From contig NZ_JAEACP010000023.1 of the NCBI RefSeq assembly GCF_015999335.1, positions 1 through 64,000 on the forward strand: a DNA stretch of 64,000 nt, in the 5' to 3' direction. Under the pieces are notes generated by a model. It worked only from the letters and a program-made list of their open reading frames with translations. It searched no databases and was not told where the DNA came from. Of this stretch, positions 29,600 to 39,584 are shown in pieces. Origin of the DNA: Tabrizicola soli. Lineage in GTDB: Bacteria; Pseudomonadota; Alphaproteobacteria; Rhodobacterales; Rhodobacteraceae. The position numbers and the translations under genes are program-made. Within the stretch, counting starts at the first letter, position 1, and each line of letters starts with the position of its first letter.

Positions 29600-29839
29600 A
29601 TGCCCAAACGTATCCTGCAAGGTACCGTCACCTCGGACAAGAACGAGCAGACGATCACCGTTCTCGTGGAACGCCGCTTCAAGCATCCGCTGCTGCAGAA
29701 GACCGTCCGCAAGTCGAAGAAATACCGCGCCCATGACGCGGAGAACAAGTTCAAGGTCGGCGACGTGGTCCGCATCGAGGAATGCGCCCCGATCTCGAAA
29801 ACGAAACGCTGGACCGTGGTGACTGAAGCTTCGGCTTGA
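29600..29839 (+). CDS. rpsQ: 30S ribosomal protein S17
   Basis: A 79-residue S17 starting [20 protein letters not shown], with [20 protein letters not shown] and [19 protein letters not shown]. This OB-fold protein is a primary 16S rRNA binder. A 65-base gap leads to rplN. Confidence 0.97.
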   Translation: MPKRILQGTVTSDKNEQTITVLVERRFKHPLLQKTVRKSKKYRAHDAENKFKVGDVVRIEECAPISKTKRWTVVTEASA

Positions 29840-29904
29840 GCTCGCCAGGGTCCCGAACGAAACCCCAGGGCGGAAGACGTCCCTGAAGGTCGGGAGACTG
29901 ACAA

Positions 29905-30273
29905 ATGATCCAGATGCAGACGAATCTGGATGTCGCTGACAACTCCGGCGCGCGCCGGGTGCAGTGCATCAAGGTTCTTGGCGGTTCGCACCGCCGTTAT
30001 GCTTCCGTGGGCGACATCATCGTGGTGTCGGTCAAGGAGGCGATTCCGAAGGGCCGCGTGAAGAAGGGCGACGTCCGCAAGGCCGTCGTCGTGCGCACCG
30101 CCAAGGAAGTCCGCCGTGAAGACGGCACCGCGATCCGCTTCGACCGCAACGCCGCCGTCATCCTGAACAACCAGGGCGAGCCGGTCGGCACCCGTATCTT
30201 CGGGCCGGTCGTGCGCGAGCTGCGGGCCAAGAACTTCATGAAGATCATCTCGCTGGCGCCGGAGGTGCTCTGA
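29905..30273 (+). CDS. rplN: 50S ribosomal protein L14
   Basis: A 122-residue L14 starting [20 protein letters not shown], with the family signature region [21 protein letters not shown] and [20 protein letters not shown]. Its stop overlaps the rplX start (TGATG). Confidence 0.98.
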   Translation: MIQMQTNLDVADNSGARRVQCIKVLGGSHRRYASVGDIIVVSVKEAIPKGRVKKGDVRKAVVVRTAKEVRREDGTAIRFDRNAAVILNNQGEPVGTRIFGPVVRELRAKNFMKIISLAPEVL

Positions 30274-30577
30274 TGGCTGCGAAGCTCAAGAAGGGTGACA
30301 CGGTCGTCGTGCTCACCGGCAAGGACAAGGGCAAGAAGGGCGAGATTTCCGCCGTCCTGCCGTCCGAGAACAAGGCCATCGTCGATGGCGTGAACATCGC
30401 GATCCGCCACACCAAGCAGTCGGCGGCCTCGCAGGGCGGCCGTCAGCCGAAGGCGATGCCGATCGACCTGTCGAACCTCGCGATCGTGGACAGCAAGGGC
30501 AATCCCACCCGCGTCGGCTTCCGCATGGATGGCGACAAGAAGGTGCGTTTCGCCAAGACCACCGGGGAGGCGATCTG

Positions 30578-30578
<1 letters not shown>
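30273..30578 (+). CDS. rplX: 50S ribosomal protein L24
   Basis: A 101-residue L24 with an N-terminal KOW motif ([20 protein letters not shown]) and [13 protein letters not shown]. It starts 50S assembly. Coupled by TGATG overlaps to rplN and rplE. Confidence 0.98.
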
Positions 30579-31138
<560 letters not shown>

Positions 31139-31156
31139 GCGCGAGGAACCTGAAAT

Positions 31157-31462
31157 ATGGCAAAGAAATCCATGGTGAACCGCGAAGTGAAGCGGGCGAA
31201 GCTGGTGAAGCAGCATGCTTCCAAGCGCGCCGGCCTCAAGGCGGTGATCAACGACCAGTCGAAGCCGATGGAAGAGCGTTTCAAGGCGACTCTGAAACTG
31301 GCCGAGATGCCCCGCAACTCGTCGGCGACGCGGATCCACAACCGCTGCCAGCTGACGGGCCGTCCGCATGCGTTCTACCGCAAGCTCAAACTCTCGCGCA
31401 TCATGCTGCGTGACCTGGCCTCGTTCGGCCAGATCCCCGGCATGGTCAAGTCCAGCTGGTAA
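31157..31462 (+). CDS. rpsN: 30S ribosomal protein S14 (zinc-independent form)
   Basis: A 101-residue S14 starting [20 protein letters not shown], with [20 protein letters not shown] and [20 protein letters not shown]. The two CxxC pairs of the short zinc form are absent and the length fits the long zinc-free type. Confidence 0.98.
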   Translation: MAKKSMVNREVKRAKLVKQHASKRAGLKAVINDQSKPMEERFKATLKLAEMPRNSSATRIHNRCQLTGRPHAFYRKLKLSRIMLRDLASFGQIPGMVKSSW

Positions 31463-31474
31463 GGGAGGAATCAG

Positions 31475-31873
31475 ATGTCCATGAACGATCCTCTCGGCGA
31501 TATGCTGACCCGTATCCGCAACGCCCAGATGCGCGGCAAGTCCACTGTCGTGACCCCCGCATCCACGCTGCGCGCCCGCGTCCTGGAAGTGCTGCTGTCC
31601 GAAGGCTACATCCGTGGCTGGGAGAAGGCGGACACCGCCAACGGCCAGGGCGAATTCACCATCAGCCTGAAGTACTACGAAGGCGAGCCCGTGATCCGCG
31701 AACTCAAGCGCGTCTCGAAGCCCGGCCGTCGCGTGTACATGGGCGTGAGCGAGCTTCCCTCGGTCCGCAACGGCCTTGGCGTCGCCATCGTCTCCACGCC
31801 CAAGGGTGTTCTGTCGGATGCAAATGCACGCGCTGCCAACGTCGGCGGCGAAGTGCTTTGCACCGTGTTCTGA
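31475..31873 (+). CDS. rpsH: 30S ribosomal protein S8
   Basis: A 132-residue S8 starting [20 protein letters not shown] and ending with [15 protein letters not shown], the usual C-terminal 16S-binding region ([13 protein letters not shown]). In E. coli S8 represses the spc operon at the rplE start; no clear site was recognised here. rplF begins ten bases later. Confidence 0.98.
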   Translation: MSMNDPLGDMLTRIRNAQMRGKSTVVTPASTLRARVLEVLLSEGYIRGWEKADTANGQGEFTISLKYYEGEPVIRELKRVSKPGRRVYMGVSELPSVRNGLGVAIVSTPKGVLSDANARAANVGGEVLCTVF

Positions 31874-31883
31874 GGAGGGTTCC

Positions 31884-32417
31884 ATGTCTCGTATCGGCAA
31901 GAAACCCGTCACCCTGGTCAAAGGCACCTCCGCCTCGATCAGCGGCCAGACCATCGAAGTGAAGGGCCCGAAAGGGACCCGTTCCTTCACCGCAGGCGAC
32001 GACGTCACCCTCACCATCGAAGGCGATGCCGTGAAGGTCACCCCGCGCGGACTCTCCAAGCGCGCCCGCGCGCAGTGGGGCATGACCCGTTCCATGATCG
32101 AGAACCTGGTGACTGGCGTCAGCACCGGCTTCAAGAAGGAAATGGAAATCCAGGGCGTCGGCTACCGTGCGGCGATGCAGGGCAATGTCCTGAAGCTGTC
32201 GGTCGGCCATTCGCATGACGTGAACTTCGAAGCGCCGAAGGGGGTGACCATCACCGTCCCGAAGCAGACCGAGATCATCGTCGAAGGCATCGACCAGCAA
32301 CTCGTCGGCCAGGTGGCGGCGAACATCCGCGAGTGGAAGCAGCCCGAGCCCTACAAGGGCAAGGGGATCCGCTACAAGGGTGAATTCGTCTTCCGCAAGG
32401 AAGGCAAGAAGAAGTAA
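31884..32417 (+). CDS. rplF: 50S ribosomal protein L6
   Basis: A 177-residue L6 starting [20 protein letters not shown], with the C-terminal signature region [20 protein letters not shown] and [22 protein letters not shown] just upstream selects the ATG at 31884 over an earlier in-frame codon inside rpsH. Confidence 0.98.
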   Translation: MSRIGKKPVTLVKGTSASISGQTIEVKGPKGTRSFTAGDDVTLTIEGDAVKVTPRGLSKRARAQWGMTRSMIENLVTGVSTGFKKEMEIQGVGYRAAMQGNVLKLSVGHSHDVNFEAPKGVTITVPKQTEIIVEGIDQQLVGQVAANIREWKQPEPYKGKGIRYKGEFVFRKEGKKK

Positions 32418-32428
32418 GGGTGGCGAAA

Positions 32429-32788
32429 ATGGCTTTGAACAAGAGAGAGCTGTTCCTCAAGCGCCGCCTGCGCGTCCGGAACAAGATCAAGGCGACCTCG
32501 CATGGTCGCCTGCGCCTGTCGGTGCACCGTTCCTCGAAGAACATCAGCGTCCAGCTGATCGACGACGTGAAGGGTATCACCATCGCGGCGGCCTCCTCGC
32601 TCGAGAAGGATCTCGGCGTGGTCGGCAAGAACAACCTGGAAGCTTCGGCCAAGGTCGGCGCGGCGATTGCCGAGCGGGCCAAGAAGGCTGGCGTCGAAGA
32701 GTGCTACTTCGACCGCGGCGGCTTCCTGTTCCACGGCAAGATCAAGGCGCTTGCCGACGCGGCCCGCGAAGGCGGTCTGAAGTTCTGA
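32429..32788 (+). CDS. rplR: 50S ribosomal protein L18
   Basis: A 119-residue L18 starting [20 protein letters not shown], with [20 protein letters not shown] and [20 protein letters not shown]. It binds 5S rRNA with L5. A GTG at 32420 is possible, but TAAGGG lies at good spacing for the ATG at 32429, which also fits the family length. Confidence 0.95.
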   Translation: MALNKRELFLKRRLRVRNKIKATSHGRLRLSVHRSSKNISVQLIDDVKGITIAAASSLEKDLGVVGKNNLEASAKVGAAIAERAKKAGVEECYFDRGGFLFHGKIKALADAAREGGLKF

Positions 32789-32795
32789 TACCGGC

Positions 32796-32815
32796 GGGCA
32801 GCGGCAACGCTGCCC
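32796..32815. other. Short hairpin in the rplR-rpsE gap
   Basis: GGGCAGCG and CGCTGCCC form a perfect 8-bp stem around GCAA. A second hairpin (GTCCCCC/GGGGGAC) follows near 32827-32847. No U-tract is present; they may modulate or stabilise mRNA within the spc unit. Confidence 0.45.
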
Positions 32816-32896
32816 CGATGATCCGGGTCCCCCGTCGCGGGGGACACCAGGATCGGCTTTAACGGCGCGCAGTCGCCACCACGAAGGAAGTGCCAT

Positions 32897-33469
32897 ATGG
32901 CAGAACGTGAGAACCGCCGCGAGCGTCGTGACGACCGTCGCGACAACCGCCCGGAAGAAACCCCGGAATTCGCCGACCGTCTGGTCGCGATCAACCGCGT
33001 CTCGAAAACCGTCAAGGGTGGCAAGCGCTTCGGCTTTGCGGCTCTGGTGGTCGTCGGCGACCAGCGCGGTCGCGTCGGCTTCGGCAAGGGCAAGGCCAAG
33101 GAAGTGCCGGAAGCGATCCGCAAGGCCACCGAACAGGCCAAGCGCTCGATGATCCGCGTGGCGCTCAAGGACAGCCGCACGCTGCACCACGACATGGAAG
33201 GCCGCCACGGCGCCGGCAAGGTCGTGATGCGCACCGCCGTGGCCGGGACCGGCATCATCGCCGGCGGCCCGATGCGCGCCGTGTTCGAGATGCTGGGCGT
33301 CCAGGACGTCGTCGCCAAGTCGATCGGCAGCCAGAATCCCTACAACATGATCCGCGCCACCATCGACGGGCTGAAGCACGAGACTTCGCCCCGTTCGGTC
33401 GCGTCGCGCCGTGGCAAGAAGGTTGCGGAAATCCTCCGCAAGCCCGAAGCCGAAACCGTGGAGGCCTGA
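32897..33469 (+). CDS. rpsE: 30S ribosomal protein S5
   Basis: A 190-residue S5. A charged N-terminal extension ([20 protein letters not shown]) is followed by [40 protein letters not shown] and [21 protein letters not shown]5 affects decoding accuracy and lines the mRNA entry. rpmD follows after two bases. Confidence 0.98.
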   Translation: MAERENRRERRDDRRDNRPEETPEFADRLVAINRVSKTVKGGKRFGFAALVVVGDQRGRVGFGKGKAKEVPEAIRKATEQAKRSMIRVALKDSRTLHHDMEGRHGAGKVVMRTAVAGTGIIAGGPMRAVFEMLGVQDVVAKSIGSQNPYNMIRATIDGLKHETSPRSVASRRGKKVAEILRKPEAETVEA

Positions 33470-33471
33470 GC

Positions 33472-33684
33472 ATGGCTGCCAAGAAATCTGACGCCACGAA
33501 GAAGACCATCGTCGTGAAGCAGGTCCGCTCCGCCGCCCGCCGTCCGGCCGTGCAGACCGCAACCCTGAAGGGCCTCGGCCTGAACAAGCTGAACCGCACC
33601 CGCGAGCTGGAGGACACCCCTTCCGTCCGCGGCATGGTGAACGCGATCAGCCACCTGGTCGAGATCATCGAAGAACGCGGCTGA
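33472..33684 (+). CDS. rpmD: 50S ribosomal protein L30
   Basis: A 70-residue L30 with [40 protein letters not shown] and [13 protein letters not shown]. It has an N-terminal lysine-rich extension of about ten residues. It normally precedes rplO directly, but here 1.2 kb of other sequence intervenes. Confidence 0.97.
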   Translation: MAAKKSDATKKTIVVKQVRSAARRPAVQTATLKGLGLNKLNRTRELEDTPSVRGMVNAISHLVEIIEERG

Positions 33685-33713
33685 CGTAGCGTGGGCATAT
33701 TGCCCACCCTACG
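33685..33713. repeat. REP-like palindrome (GTGGGC type), copy 1
   Basis: CGTAG, then GTGGGCATATTGCCCAC, then CCTACG. It starts at the base after the rpmD stop codon. It shares the CGTAG/CTACG ends with the GTGCGC family but has different arms. Confidence 0.75.
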
Positions 33714-33726
33714 CCCGCTCCGCCCG

Positions 33727-33749
33727 GTAGGGTGGGCAATATGCCCACC
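33727..33749. repeat. REP-like palindrome (GTGGGC type), copy 2
   Basis: GTAGG followed by GTGGGCAATATGCCCACC, 13 bases after copy 1. The pair precedes the rpmD terminator. Confidence 0.75.
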
Positions 33750-33768
33750 ATCCGTTAATAATCATACG

Positions 33769-33800
33769 CCCCCGCGGAAACGCGGGGGTTCTTCATTTTT
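33769..33800 (+). terminator. Intrinsic terminator after rpmD
   Basis: CCCCCGCG and CGCGGGGG form a perfect stem around GAAA, followed by TTCTTCATTTTT. This ends the spc segment before the inserted genes. Confidence 0.85.
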
Positions 33801-33899
33801 CCAAGTTGGTGGCACTACTGAAGGCTGCTTCTTATCGACGGAAGGAAACGGTTCGCGTCTCCTTCCGCAAGATCCGGGCACATTCGGCCAACCCACCCC

Positions 33900-34151
33900 T
33901 CACGCCACATCCCGGGCCACGGCAATCGCCGTCAGCGTATCCACCGATCCCCGTGACTTCCCCGTCTCGATGTCCTGCAACTGCACCCGGTGCAGGTCCG
34001 CCCGGCGGGCAAGCTTGGCCCGGGTCAGGCAGCGCCACTCCCGGATCACTCTGACCGGATCCTCGCACGCGCACTTTGGTCCGCGCATGGGGTCGCTCTC
34101 CCGAAGCTGGATCTCGCCACGCCCATGTCGCAAAATCTTACCCTGCGTCAT
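33900..34151 (-). CDS. Short XRE-like helix-turn-helix protein
   Basis: An 83-residue reading frame on the minus strand. The segment IREWRCLTRAKLARRADLHR then VQLQDIETGKSRGSVDTL matches the usual XRE helix-turn-helix layout (about residues 36-75). The frame ends soon after helix 4 (IAVARDVA), a little earlier than most such domains, so it may be truncated or degenerate. The start could also be the internal ATG at MRGPKCACED. It is divergent from the GFA gene, 75 bases away, and could regulate it; that is inference. The stretch 33801-33899 holds only a GGAAGGA/TCCTTCC inverted repeat near 33840-33867. Confidence 0.55.
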   Translation of the reverse strand: MTQGKILRHGRGEIQLRESDPMRGPKCACEDPVRVIREWRCLTRAKLARRADLHRVQLQDIETGKSRGSVDTLTAIAVARDVA

Positions 34152-34226
34152 TCTGCGGTGCTACGCTTCTCCCAACGACTCAACCCTGACCCGGCAAGGC
34201 AGGGGGTCGTCCAAGGGAGGAAACCC

Positions 34227-34667
34227 ATGACCACGCATTATGCCGGCGGCTGCGAGCACGTCCATGTGACCGCCACGGCCGAGCCGATCGACAACCACGA
34301 ATGTCACTGCAACGTCTGCAAGTCGGTGACGGGCCAGCACACCACCCATGTCGCCTTCTTCAACCATGGCGACATCCAGGTCGACCACCCCGAGAAGATC
34401 AAGCGCGTGCCCTTCAACAAGGACAACCCGGACGGTCCCTTGGAGATCTGCCTCTGCACCGACTGCGGCGCGGTGCTGATGCTCGACGACAAGCAGGGCC
34501 GCATCCGCGTCGCGGTGCCGAACGTGATGGGCTACGACGACGCCAAGTTCCCCAAGGCCACCTACCATGCCTTCTGGGACGAGACGAAGGGCTATCCGGC
34601 CCCGCAGGACGGCCGCCCGGTCTATTCCGGCCTCCAGCCCAGCTTCGTCTGGCCGAAAGGCGCGTGA
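34227..34667 (+). CDS. GFA-family (CENP-V/GFA fold) protein
   Basis: A 146-residue protein of the zinc-binding GFA family. Zinc-ligand clusters are visible: GGCEHVHV at about residue 9, HECHCNVCK at about 30-38, and CLCTDCGAVL near 75-84. The first motif has a single Cys where many relatives have CxC. The family was named for glutathione-dependent formaldehyde-activating enzyme, but most members have no proven activity. AAGGGAGGAAACCC precedes the ATG. It sits between rpmD and rplO with its own terminator. Confidence 0.85.
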   Translation: MTTHYAGGCEHVHVTATAEPIDNHECHCNVCKSVTGQHTTHVAFFNHGDIQVDHPEKIKRVPFNKDNPDGPLEICLCTDCGAVLMLDDKQGRIRVAVPNVMGYDDAKFPKATYHAFWDETKGYPAPQDGRPVYSGLQPSFVWPKGA

Positions 34668-34734
34668 CCACCCGGTTCCAAAGGTTAAGTCCACACTAAC
34701 GCGGCTTGCCAACCCATTGGAATCGTGCACTCCG

Positions 34735-34764
34735 AAAGGCTGTCCACGCGTGGACGGCCTTTCC
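34735..34764 (+). terminator. Terminator after the GFA gene
   Basis: AAAGGCTGTCC and GGACGGCCTTT form an 11-bp stem (one T-G pair) around ACGCGT, with T-rich sequence after. The A-run before and T-run after are typical of intrinsic terminators. Confidence 0.7.
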
Positions 34765-34765
34765 C

Positions 34766-34794
34766 TTGCCAAGCGCCCTGCCTTCCTGTAAGGC
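34766..34794 (+). promoter_or_regulatory. Candidate rplO promoter
   Basis: TTGCCA at 34766-34771, a 17-base spacer, then TAAGGC at 34789-34794, directly after the GFA terminator and about 90 bases before rplO. Its position is what a restart of ribosomal gene transcription would need. Confidence 0.5.
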
Positions 34795-34885
34795 CCCCCG
34801 GTGGCCAAGTCCGGCCATGAGAATCAAGAAAAGCCGTGGTCGCCCCGTTCTCGCTTCGGGGGCGTTTCCGGCAAGGAGAAGCGAC

Positions 34886-35365
34886 ATGAAACTGCACGAA
34901 CTCGCCGACAACGAAGGCGCGGCGAAGAAGAAGAAGCGCGTTGCGCGCGGCCCGGGCTCGGGCAAGGGCAAGACCGCAGGCCGGGGTATCAAGGGCCAGT
35001 CGTCCCGCTCGGGCGTGGCGCTGGGTGGCTACGAAGGCGGCCAGATGCCGCTCTACCGCCGCCTGCCGAAGCGCGGCTTCACCAAGCCGAACAAGCTGCA
35101 CTATTCGGTGGTCAACCTGGGCCTGATCGAGAAGTTCATCGCCGCGGGCAAGCTGGACGCCAAGGAAGAGATCACCGAGGACGCGCTGGTCGCGGCCGGT
35201 GTCACCTCGAACAAGCGCGACGGCATCCGCGTGCTGGCCAAGGGTGAGCTGACGTCGAAGGTCACCCTGACCGTCACCGGCGCCTCGGCCTCGGCCGTGG
35301 AAGCGGTGGAAAAGGCCGGCGGCAAGGTCACGCTCCTGGCACCCGTGGCGGCTGCGGCTGAATAA
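34886..35365 (+). CDS. rplO: 50S ribosomal protein L15
   Basis: A 159-residue L15 starting [20 protein letters not shown], with [20 protein letters not shown] and [20 protein letters not shown]. The ATG at 34886, after AAGGAGAAG, is chosen over an upstream in-frame start at 34706. secY follows after a hairpin. Confidence 0.97.
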   Translation: MKLHELADNEGAAKKKKRVARGPGSGKGKTAGRGIKGQSSRSGVALGGYEGGQMPLYRRLPKRGFTKPNKLHYSVVNLGLIEKFIAAGKLDAKEEITEDALVAAGVTSNKRDGIRVLAKGELTSKVTLTVTGASASAVEAVEKAGGKVTLLAPVAAAAE

Positions 35366-35412
35366 GCATTGTGAGCGGCCGAAAGGTCGCTTACACCACA
35401 CCAAGTTTTCCC

Positions 35413-35445
35413 GCGCCGCCGAACCGGAGAACGGTCCGGCGGCGC
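35413..35445 (+). terminator. Long hairpin between rplO and secY
   Basis: GCGCCGCCG and CGGCGGCGC form a 9-bp outer stem, with ACCG/CGGT inside. It is followed by TTGGCTTG, a poor U-tract. It may attenuate secY relative to rplO or be a processing signal. Confidence 0.45.
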
Positions 35446-35466
35446 TTGGCTTGAAAGAGACCTGAC

Positions 35467-36834
35467 ATGGCATCTGCTGCAGAGCAAATGGCGGCGAACC
35501 TCAGCTGGGGCATGCTCGGCAAGGCGACCGACCTGCGCCAACGCATCTTCTTCACGGTCGGCCTTCTGATCGTCTACCGGCTGGGCACCTATATTCCCGT
35601 CCCCGGCATCGACGGCCAGGCCCTGCGTGAGTTCATGCAGCAGGCCGGGCAGGGAATCGGCGGCATGCTGAACCTGTTCACCGGCGGCGCGATCAGCCGG
35701 ATGGGGATCTTCGCCCTGGGCATCATGCCCTATATCTCGGCCTCGATCATCGTGCAGCTTCTGGCCACGATGTACGGCCCCTGGCAGCAGCTCAAGAAAG
35801 AGGGCGAGCAGGGCCGCAAGAAGCTCAACCAGTACACCCGCTACGGCACCGTGGCGCTGGCGATCCTGCAGGGCTACGGCATCGCCATGTCGATCCAGGG
35901 CGGCGGCCTCGCGCATGAGCCGGGCTGGTTCTTCGTCGCCTCCTGCGTCATCACCCTGGTCGGCGGCACGATGTTCCTGATGTGGCTGGGCGAGCAGATC
36001 ACCGCCCGCGGCATCGGCAACGGCATCAGCCTGATCATCTTCGTCGGCATCGTCGCCGAGATCCCCGCCGCCATCGCGCAATTCCTGGCGCAGGGCCGGT
36101 CGGGCGCGATCTCGACCCCGGTGATCCTGGGCGTGATCGTGATGGTCGTCGCCGTAATCGCCTTCGTCGTCTTCATGGAGCGCGCGCTGCGCAAGATCTC
36201 GATCCTGTATCCGCGCCGCCAGGTCGGGATGAAGGTCTATGAGGGCGGCTCGTCGCACCTGCCGATCAAGGTCAATCCGGCCGGCGTGATCCCGGCGATC
36301 TTCGCCTCGTCGATCCTCTTGCTGCCGACCACGGTTTCCACCTTCTCGGGCGGCGGGACCAATCCGGTCATGTCCTGGCTTTCGGCGAACCTCGGCTACG
36401 GCCAGCCGCTGCACCTTGTGTTCCTGTCGGCGATGATCGTCTTCTTCACCTATTTCTACACGCTGAACGTCAGCTTCAAGGTCGACGAGGTCGCCGAGAA
36501 CCTGAAGAACCAGAGCGCCTCCGTCCCCGGCATCCGTCCCGGCAAGAAGACCGAGGAATATCTGGAATATGTCGTCAACCGCATCCTCGTGCTCGGCGCG
36601 GGCTACCTGGCCGCCGTCTGCCTCCTGCCCGAGGTCCTGATCTCGCGCGTGGGGCTGCCCTTCTACTTCGGCGGCACTTCGGTGCTGATCGTGGTCTCGG
36701 TCACGATGGACACGATCCAGCAGGTCCAGTCGCATCTTCTGGCCCACCAATACGAGGCGCTGATCGAGAAGTCGCAGCTGCGCGGCCGCAAGAAACCGGG
36801 CGCCAAGGCCGCCAAGCCCCCGGCGCGGCGCTGA
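35467..36834 (+). CDS. secY: Preprotein translocase subunit SecY
   Basis: A 455-residue channel protein with ten predicted membrane spans. The N-terminus carries RQRIFFTVGLLIVYRLGTYI and PVPGID, followed by the plug region (GGMLNLFTGGAISRMGIFAL) and GIMPYISASIIVQLL. It is the pore that pairs with SecE (5045). adk starts three bases after its stop. Confidence 0.98.
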   Translation: MASAAEQMAANLSWGMLGKATDLRQRIFFTVGLLIVYRLGTYIPVPGIDGQALREFMQQAGQGIGGMLNLFTGGAISRMGIFALGIMPYISASIIVQLLATMYGPWQQLKKEGEQGRKKLNQYTRYGTVALAILQGYGIAMSIQGGGLAHEPGWFFVASCVITLVGGTMFLMWLGEQITARGIGNGISLIIFVGIVAEIPAAIAQFLAQGRSGAISTPVILGVIVMVVAVIAFVVFMERALRKISILYPRRQVGMKVYEGGSSHLPIKVNPAGVIPAIFASSILLLPTTVSTFSGGGTNPVMSWLSANLGYGQPLHLVFLSAMIVFFTYFYTLNVSFKVDEVAENLKNQSASVPGIRPGKKTEEYLEYVVNRILVLGAGYLAAVCLLPEVLISRVGLPFYFGGTSVLIVVSVTMDTIQQVQSHLLAHQYEALIEKSQLRGRKKPGAKAAKPPARR

Positions 36835-36837
36835 TCC

Positions 36838-37488
36838 ATGGCGAACATCATTCTTCTCGGACCGCCCGGAGCGGGCAAGGGCACTCAGGCCAAGCGGCTG
36901 GAAGAGACGCGCGGCATGGTGCAGCTCTCGACCGGCGACATGCTGAAGGATGCGATCGCCAGGGGCACCGAGCTTGGCCGCCGGGTCGAGGGGATCATGG
37001 CCCGGGGCGAGCTGGTGACGGACGAGATCGTCATCGGCCTGATCGAGGACCGGATGAAGGGCGGCGCCAGGGGGGGCTTCATCTTCGACGGCTTCCCGCG
37101 CACGTTGAAACAGGCCGATGCCCTGGCCGGGCTGATGACCCGGATGGGCTCGACGCTGGACCGGGTGATCGAGATGCAGGTCGATGACGCGGCGCTTGTC
37201 GCGCGGATCACCGGCCGCTTCACCTGCGGCAACTGCGGCGCGGTCTATCACGACGTGACCCGGCCGACGAAGGTTGCGGGCGTCTGCGACGTCTGCGGCT
37301 CGACCGACCTGAAGCGGCGGGCCGACGACAACGAGGATACGCTGAAGACCCGGCTGATGGAATATTACAAGAAGACCTCACCGCTGATCGGCTATTACTA
37401 TGCCAAGGGGCAGCTTTCCGCCGTCGACGGCCTGGCCGAGGTGGATGCGGTCGCCGATGCCATCGCATCGGTTCTTGACAAGAGCTGA
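36838..37488 (+). CDS. adk: Adenylate kinase, zinc-containing long form
   Basis: A 216-residue kinase converting ATP and AMP to two ADP. The P-loop is [16 protein letters not shown], the AMP site has STGDML and [11 protein letters not shown]. The LID domain has four cysteines (CGNCGAVYH and CDVCGS), so it probably binds zinc. It follows secY closely, as in many bacteria. Confidence 0.97.
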   Translation: MANIILLGPPGAGKGTQAKRLEETRGMVQLSTGDMLKDAIARGTELGRRVEGIMARGELVTDEIVIGLIEDRMKGGARGGFIFDGFPRTLKQADALAGLMTRMGSTLDRVIEMQVDDAALVARITGRFTCGNCGAVYHDVTRPTKVAGVCDVCGSTDLKRRADDNEDTLKTRLMEYYKKTSPLIGYYYAKGQLSAVDGLAEVDAVADAIASVLDKS

Positions 37489-37506
37489 GAAACTTGCCCC
37501 GCGGCC

Positions 37507-37535
37507 TTGACGGCCCCGGCAAAAGCCCCTAATGC
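37507..37535 (+). promoter_or_regulatory. Candidate alpha operon promoter (rpsM)
   Basis: TTGACG at 37507-37512, a 17-base spacer, then TAATGC at 37530-37535. This leaves a leader of about 130 bases before rpsM. Confidence 0.6.
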
Positions 37536-37668
37536 ACGGCGTCCCGCGGTGGAATCGCCTTGCGGGCCTTCCTTTATGGAAGTTCGTATCGCCGGGTGAA
37601 CAGCCCGTGCGGTGTTGTGAAAAAAGGTTCTGGCGCTACGGAACCGCAACCGAAGAAGGACGACACGT

Positions 37669-38037
37669 TTGGCACGTATTGCTGGCGTCAACATTCCGAC
37701 CGCGAAACGGGTTCCGATCGCGCTCACCTACATCACCGGAATCGGTCCGCAGACCGCCGAAACCATCTGCGAGGCGCTGAACATCGACCGCGCTCGCCGC
37801 GTGAACCAACTGACCGACGCCGAAGTTCTCGCGATCCGCGAATACATCGACGCCAACCTGACGGTCGAGGGCGACCTGCGCCGCGAAGTCACGATGAACA
37901 TCAAGCGTCTGATGGACCTGGGCTGCTACCGTGGCCTGCGCCACCGCAAGGGCCTGCCGGTCCGCGGCCAGCGCACCCATACCAACGCCCGCACCCGCAA
38001 AGGCCCCGCGAAGGCCATTGCCGGCAAGAAGAAATAA
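37669..38037 (+). CDS. rpsM: 30S ribosomal protein S13 (TTG start)
   Basis: A 122-residue S13 starting (TTG) [19 protein letters not shown], with [17 protein letters not shown] and the C-terminal [20 protein letters not shown]. The start codon is TTG, placed well after GAAGAAGGA. S13 forms bridges with L5. A rare start codon may be part of its control. Confidence 0.95.
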   Translation: MARIAGVNIPTAKRVPIALTYITGIGPQTAETICEALNIDRARRVNQLTDAEVLAIREYIDANLTVEGDLRREVTMNIKRLMDLGCYRGLRHRKGLPVRGQRTHTNARTRKGPAKAIAGKKK

Positions 38038-38050
38038 GGGGGTCTGACCA

Positions 38051-38446
38051 ATGGCACGTGATACCAAGACCGCCCGCACGAAGAAAAAAGAACGCAAGAA
38101 CATCGCCGCCGGCGTGGCGCATGTGAACTCGTCGTTCAACAACACCAAGATCCTGATCTCGGACGTCCAGGGCAATGCGATCTCGTGGTCGTCCTCGGGC
38201 ACCATGGGCTTCAAGGGCTCGCGCAAGTCGACCCCCTATGCCGCCCAGATGGCCGCCGAGGATGCCGGCAAGAAGGCGCAGGAACATGGCGTCCGCACGC
38301 TGGAAGTCGAAGTGCAGGGCCCCGGCTCGGGCCGTGAATCGGCTCTGCGCGCGCTGGCTGCGGTGGGCTTCCAGATCACCTCGATCCGCGACGTGACCCC
38401 GCTGGCGCACAACGGCTGCCGCCCGCCGAAGCGTCGCCGCGTCTAA
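38051..38446 (+). CDS. rpsK: 30S ribosomal protein S11
   Basis: A 131-residue S11 starting [20 protein letters not shown], with [40 protein letters not shown] and the C-terminal [17 protein letters not shown] strong terminator-like hairpin separates it from rpoA. Confidence 0.98.
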   Translation: MARDTKTARTKKKERKNIAAGVAHVNSSFNNTKILISDVQGNAISWSSSGTMGFKGSRKSTPYAAQMAAEDAGKKAQEHGVRTLEVEVQGPGSGRESALRALAAVGFQITSIRDVTPLAHNGCRPPKRRRV

Positions 38447-38460
38447 GACATTGATTTCCG

Positions 38461-38506
38461 CCGGGCCGTGGGGAGCTGTCTCCCTGCGGCCCGGTTTTCG
38501 TCGTTT
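38461..38506 (+). terminator. Strong hairpin between rpsK and rpoA
   Basis: CCGGGCCG/CGGCCCGG forms the outer stem and GGGAG/CTCCC the inner stem, joined by opposed TG bulges, followed by TTTTCGTCGTTT. It has full intrinsic-terminator form inside the alpha operon. No clear promoter was seen between it and rpoA, so it may be an attenuator. Confidence 0.75.
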
Positions 38507-38567
38507 ACGATCCTCGGGCGTCCGCCGGCTTCGGACATCGGCAGCGGACAAGAATAGGGGCTTCAGA

Positions 38568-39584
38568 ATGATCCACAAGAACTGGCAGGAACTCATCAAG
38601 CCGACGCAGCTGGTCGTGAAGCCGGGGGCCGATGCCGCCCGCGTCGCGACCGTCATCGCCGAGCCCCTGGAGCGCGGCTTCGGCCTGACGCTGGGCAACG
38701 CGCTGCGCCGCGTGCTGATGTCGTCCCTGCAGGGCGGCGCGATCACCTCCGTCCAGATCGACAACGTGCTGCATGAGTTCTCCTCGGTTGCGGGCGTGCG
38801 CGAGGACGTGACGGACATCGTCCTGAACCTGAAGGGCGTCAGCCTGAAGATGGAAGTCGAGGGGCCGAAGCGCCTGTCGATCTCGGCCAAGGGGCCGGGC
38901 GTGGTGACCGCGGGCGACATTTCCGAATCCAACGGTATCGAGGTCCTGAACAAGGACCACGTGATCTGCCACCTGGACGAAGGCGCCGACGTGTTCATGG
39001 AGCTGACCGTGAACACCGGCAAGGGCTATGTCTCGGCCGACAAGAACCGCCCCGAGGATGCGCCGATCGGCCTGATCCCGATCGACGCGATCTATTCGCC
39101 GGTGAAGAAGGTCTCGTATGAAGTCACGCCCACCCGCGAGGGCCAGGTGCTGGACTACGACAAGCTGACGATGAAGGTCGAGACCGACGGCAGCCTGACC
39201 CCGGACGACGCCGTGGCCTATGCCGCGCGCATCCTGCAGGACCAGCTGTCGATCTTCGTCAACTTCGAGGAGCCCGAATCCGCCAAGGCCGGCGAGATCG
39301 ACAGTGGGCTGGAGTTCAACCCGCTGCTCCTGAAGAAGGTGGACGAGCTGGAGCTTTCGGTCCGCTCGGCCAACTGCCTGAAGAACGACAACATCGTCTA
39401 CATCGGCGACCTGATCCAGAAGACCGAGGCGGAAATGCTCCGCACCCCGAACTTCGGCCGCAAGTCGCTGAACGAGATCAAGGAAGTGCTCTCGGGCATG
39501 GGCCTGCATCTCGGCATGGATGTCGAGGACTGGCCGCCGGAGAACATCGAGGACCTCGCCAAGCGGTTCGAGGACCAGTTCTAA
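38568..39584 (+). CDS. rpoA: DNA-directed RNA polymerase subunit alpha
   Basis: A 338-residue alpha subunit starting [20 protein letters not shown]. The N-terminal dimerisation domain has [20 protein letters not shown]; the C-terminal domain, which contacts activators and UP elements, contains [20 protein letters not shown] and [14 protein letters not shown] [14 protein letters not shown] longer in-frame start at 38451 passes through the hairpin and is rejected. Confidence 0.98.
   Translation: MIHKNWQELIKPTQLVVKPGADAARVATVIAEPLERGFGLTLGNALRRVLMSSLQGGAITSVQIDNVLHEFSSVAGVREDVTDIVLNLKGVSLKMEVEGPKRLSISAKGPGVVTAGDISESNGIEVLNKDHVICHLDEGADVFMELTVNTGKGYVSADKNRPEDAPIGLIPIDAIYSPVKKVSYEVTPTREGQVLDYDKLTMKVETDGSLTPDDAVAYAARILQDQLSIFVNFEEPESAKAGEIDSGLEFNPLLLKKVDELELSVRSANCLKNDNIVYIGDLIQKTEAEMLRTPNFGRKSLNEIKEVLSGMGLHLGMDVEDWPPENIEDLAKRFEDQF

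Noticed and set aside
35101-37251. A 716-codon minus-strand frame across rplO, secY and adk
   Set aside because: It spans three well-identified plus-strand genes and shows only Asp/Arg/His-rich low-complexity sequence.
35366-38050. A gene for ribosomal protein L36 (rpmJ) near secY or rpsM
   Set aside because: I searched the gaps for the short MKVRNSLK-type protein and saw none; in this group it is usually elsewhere.
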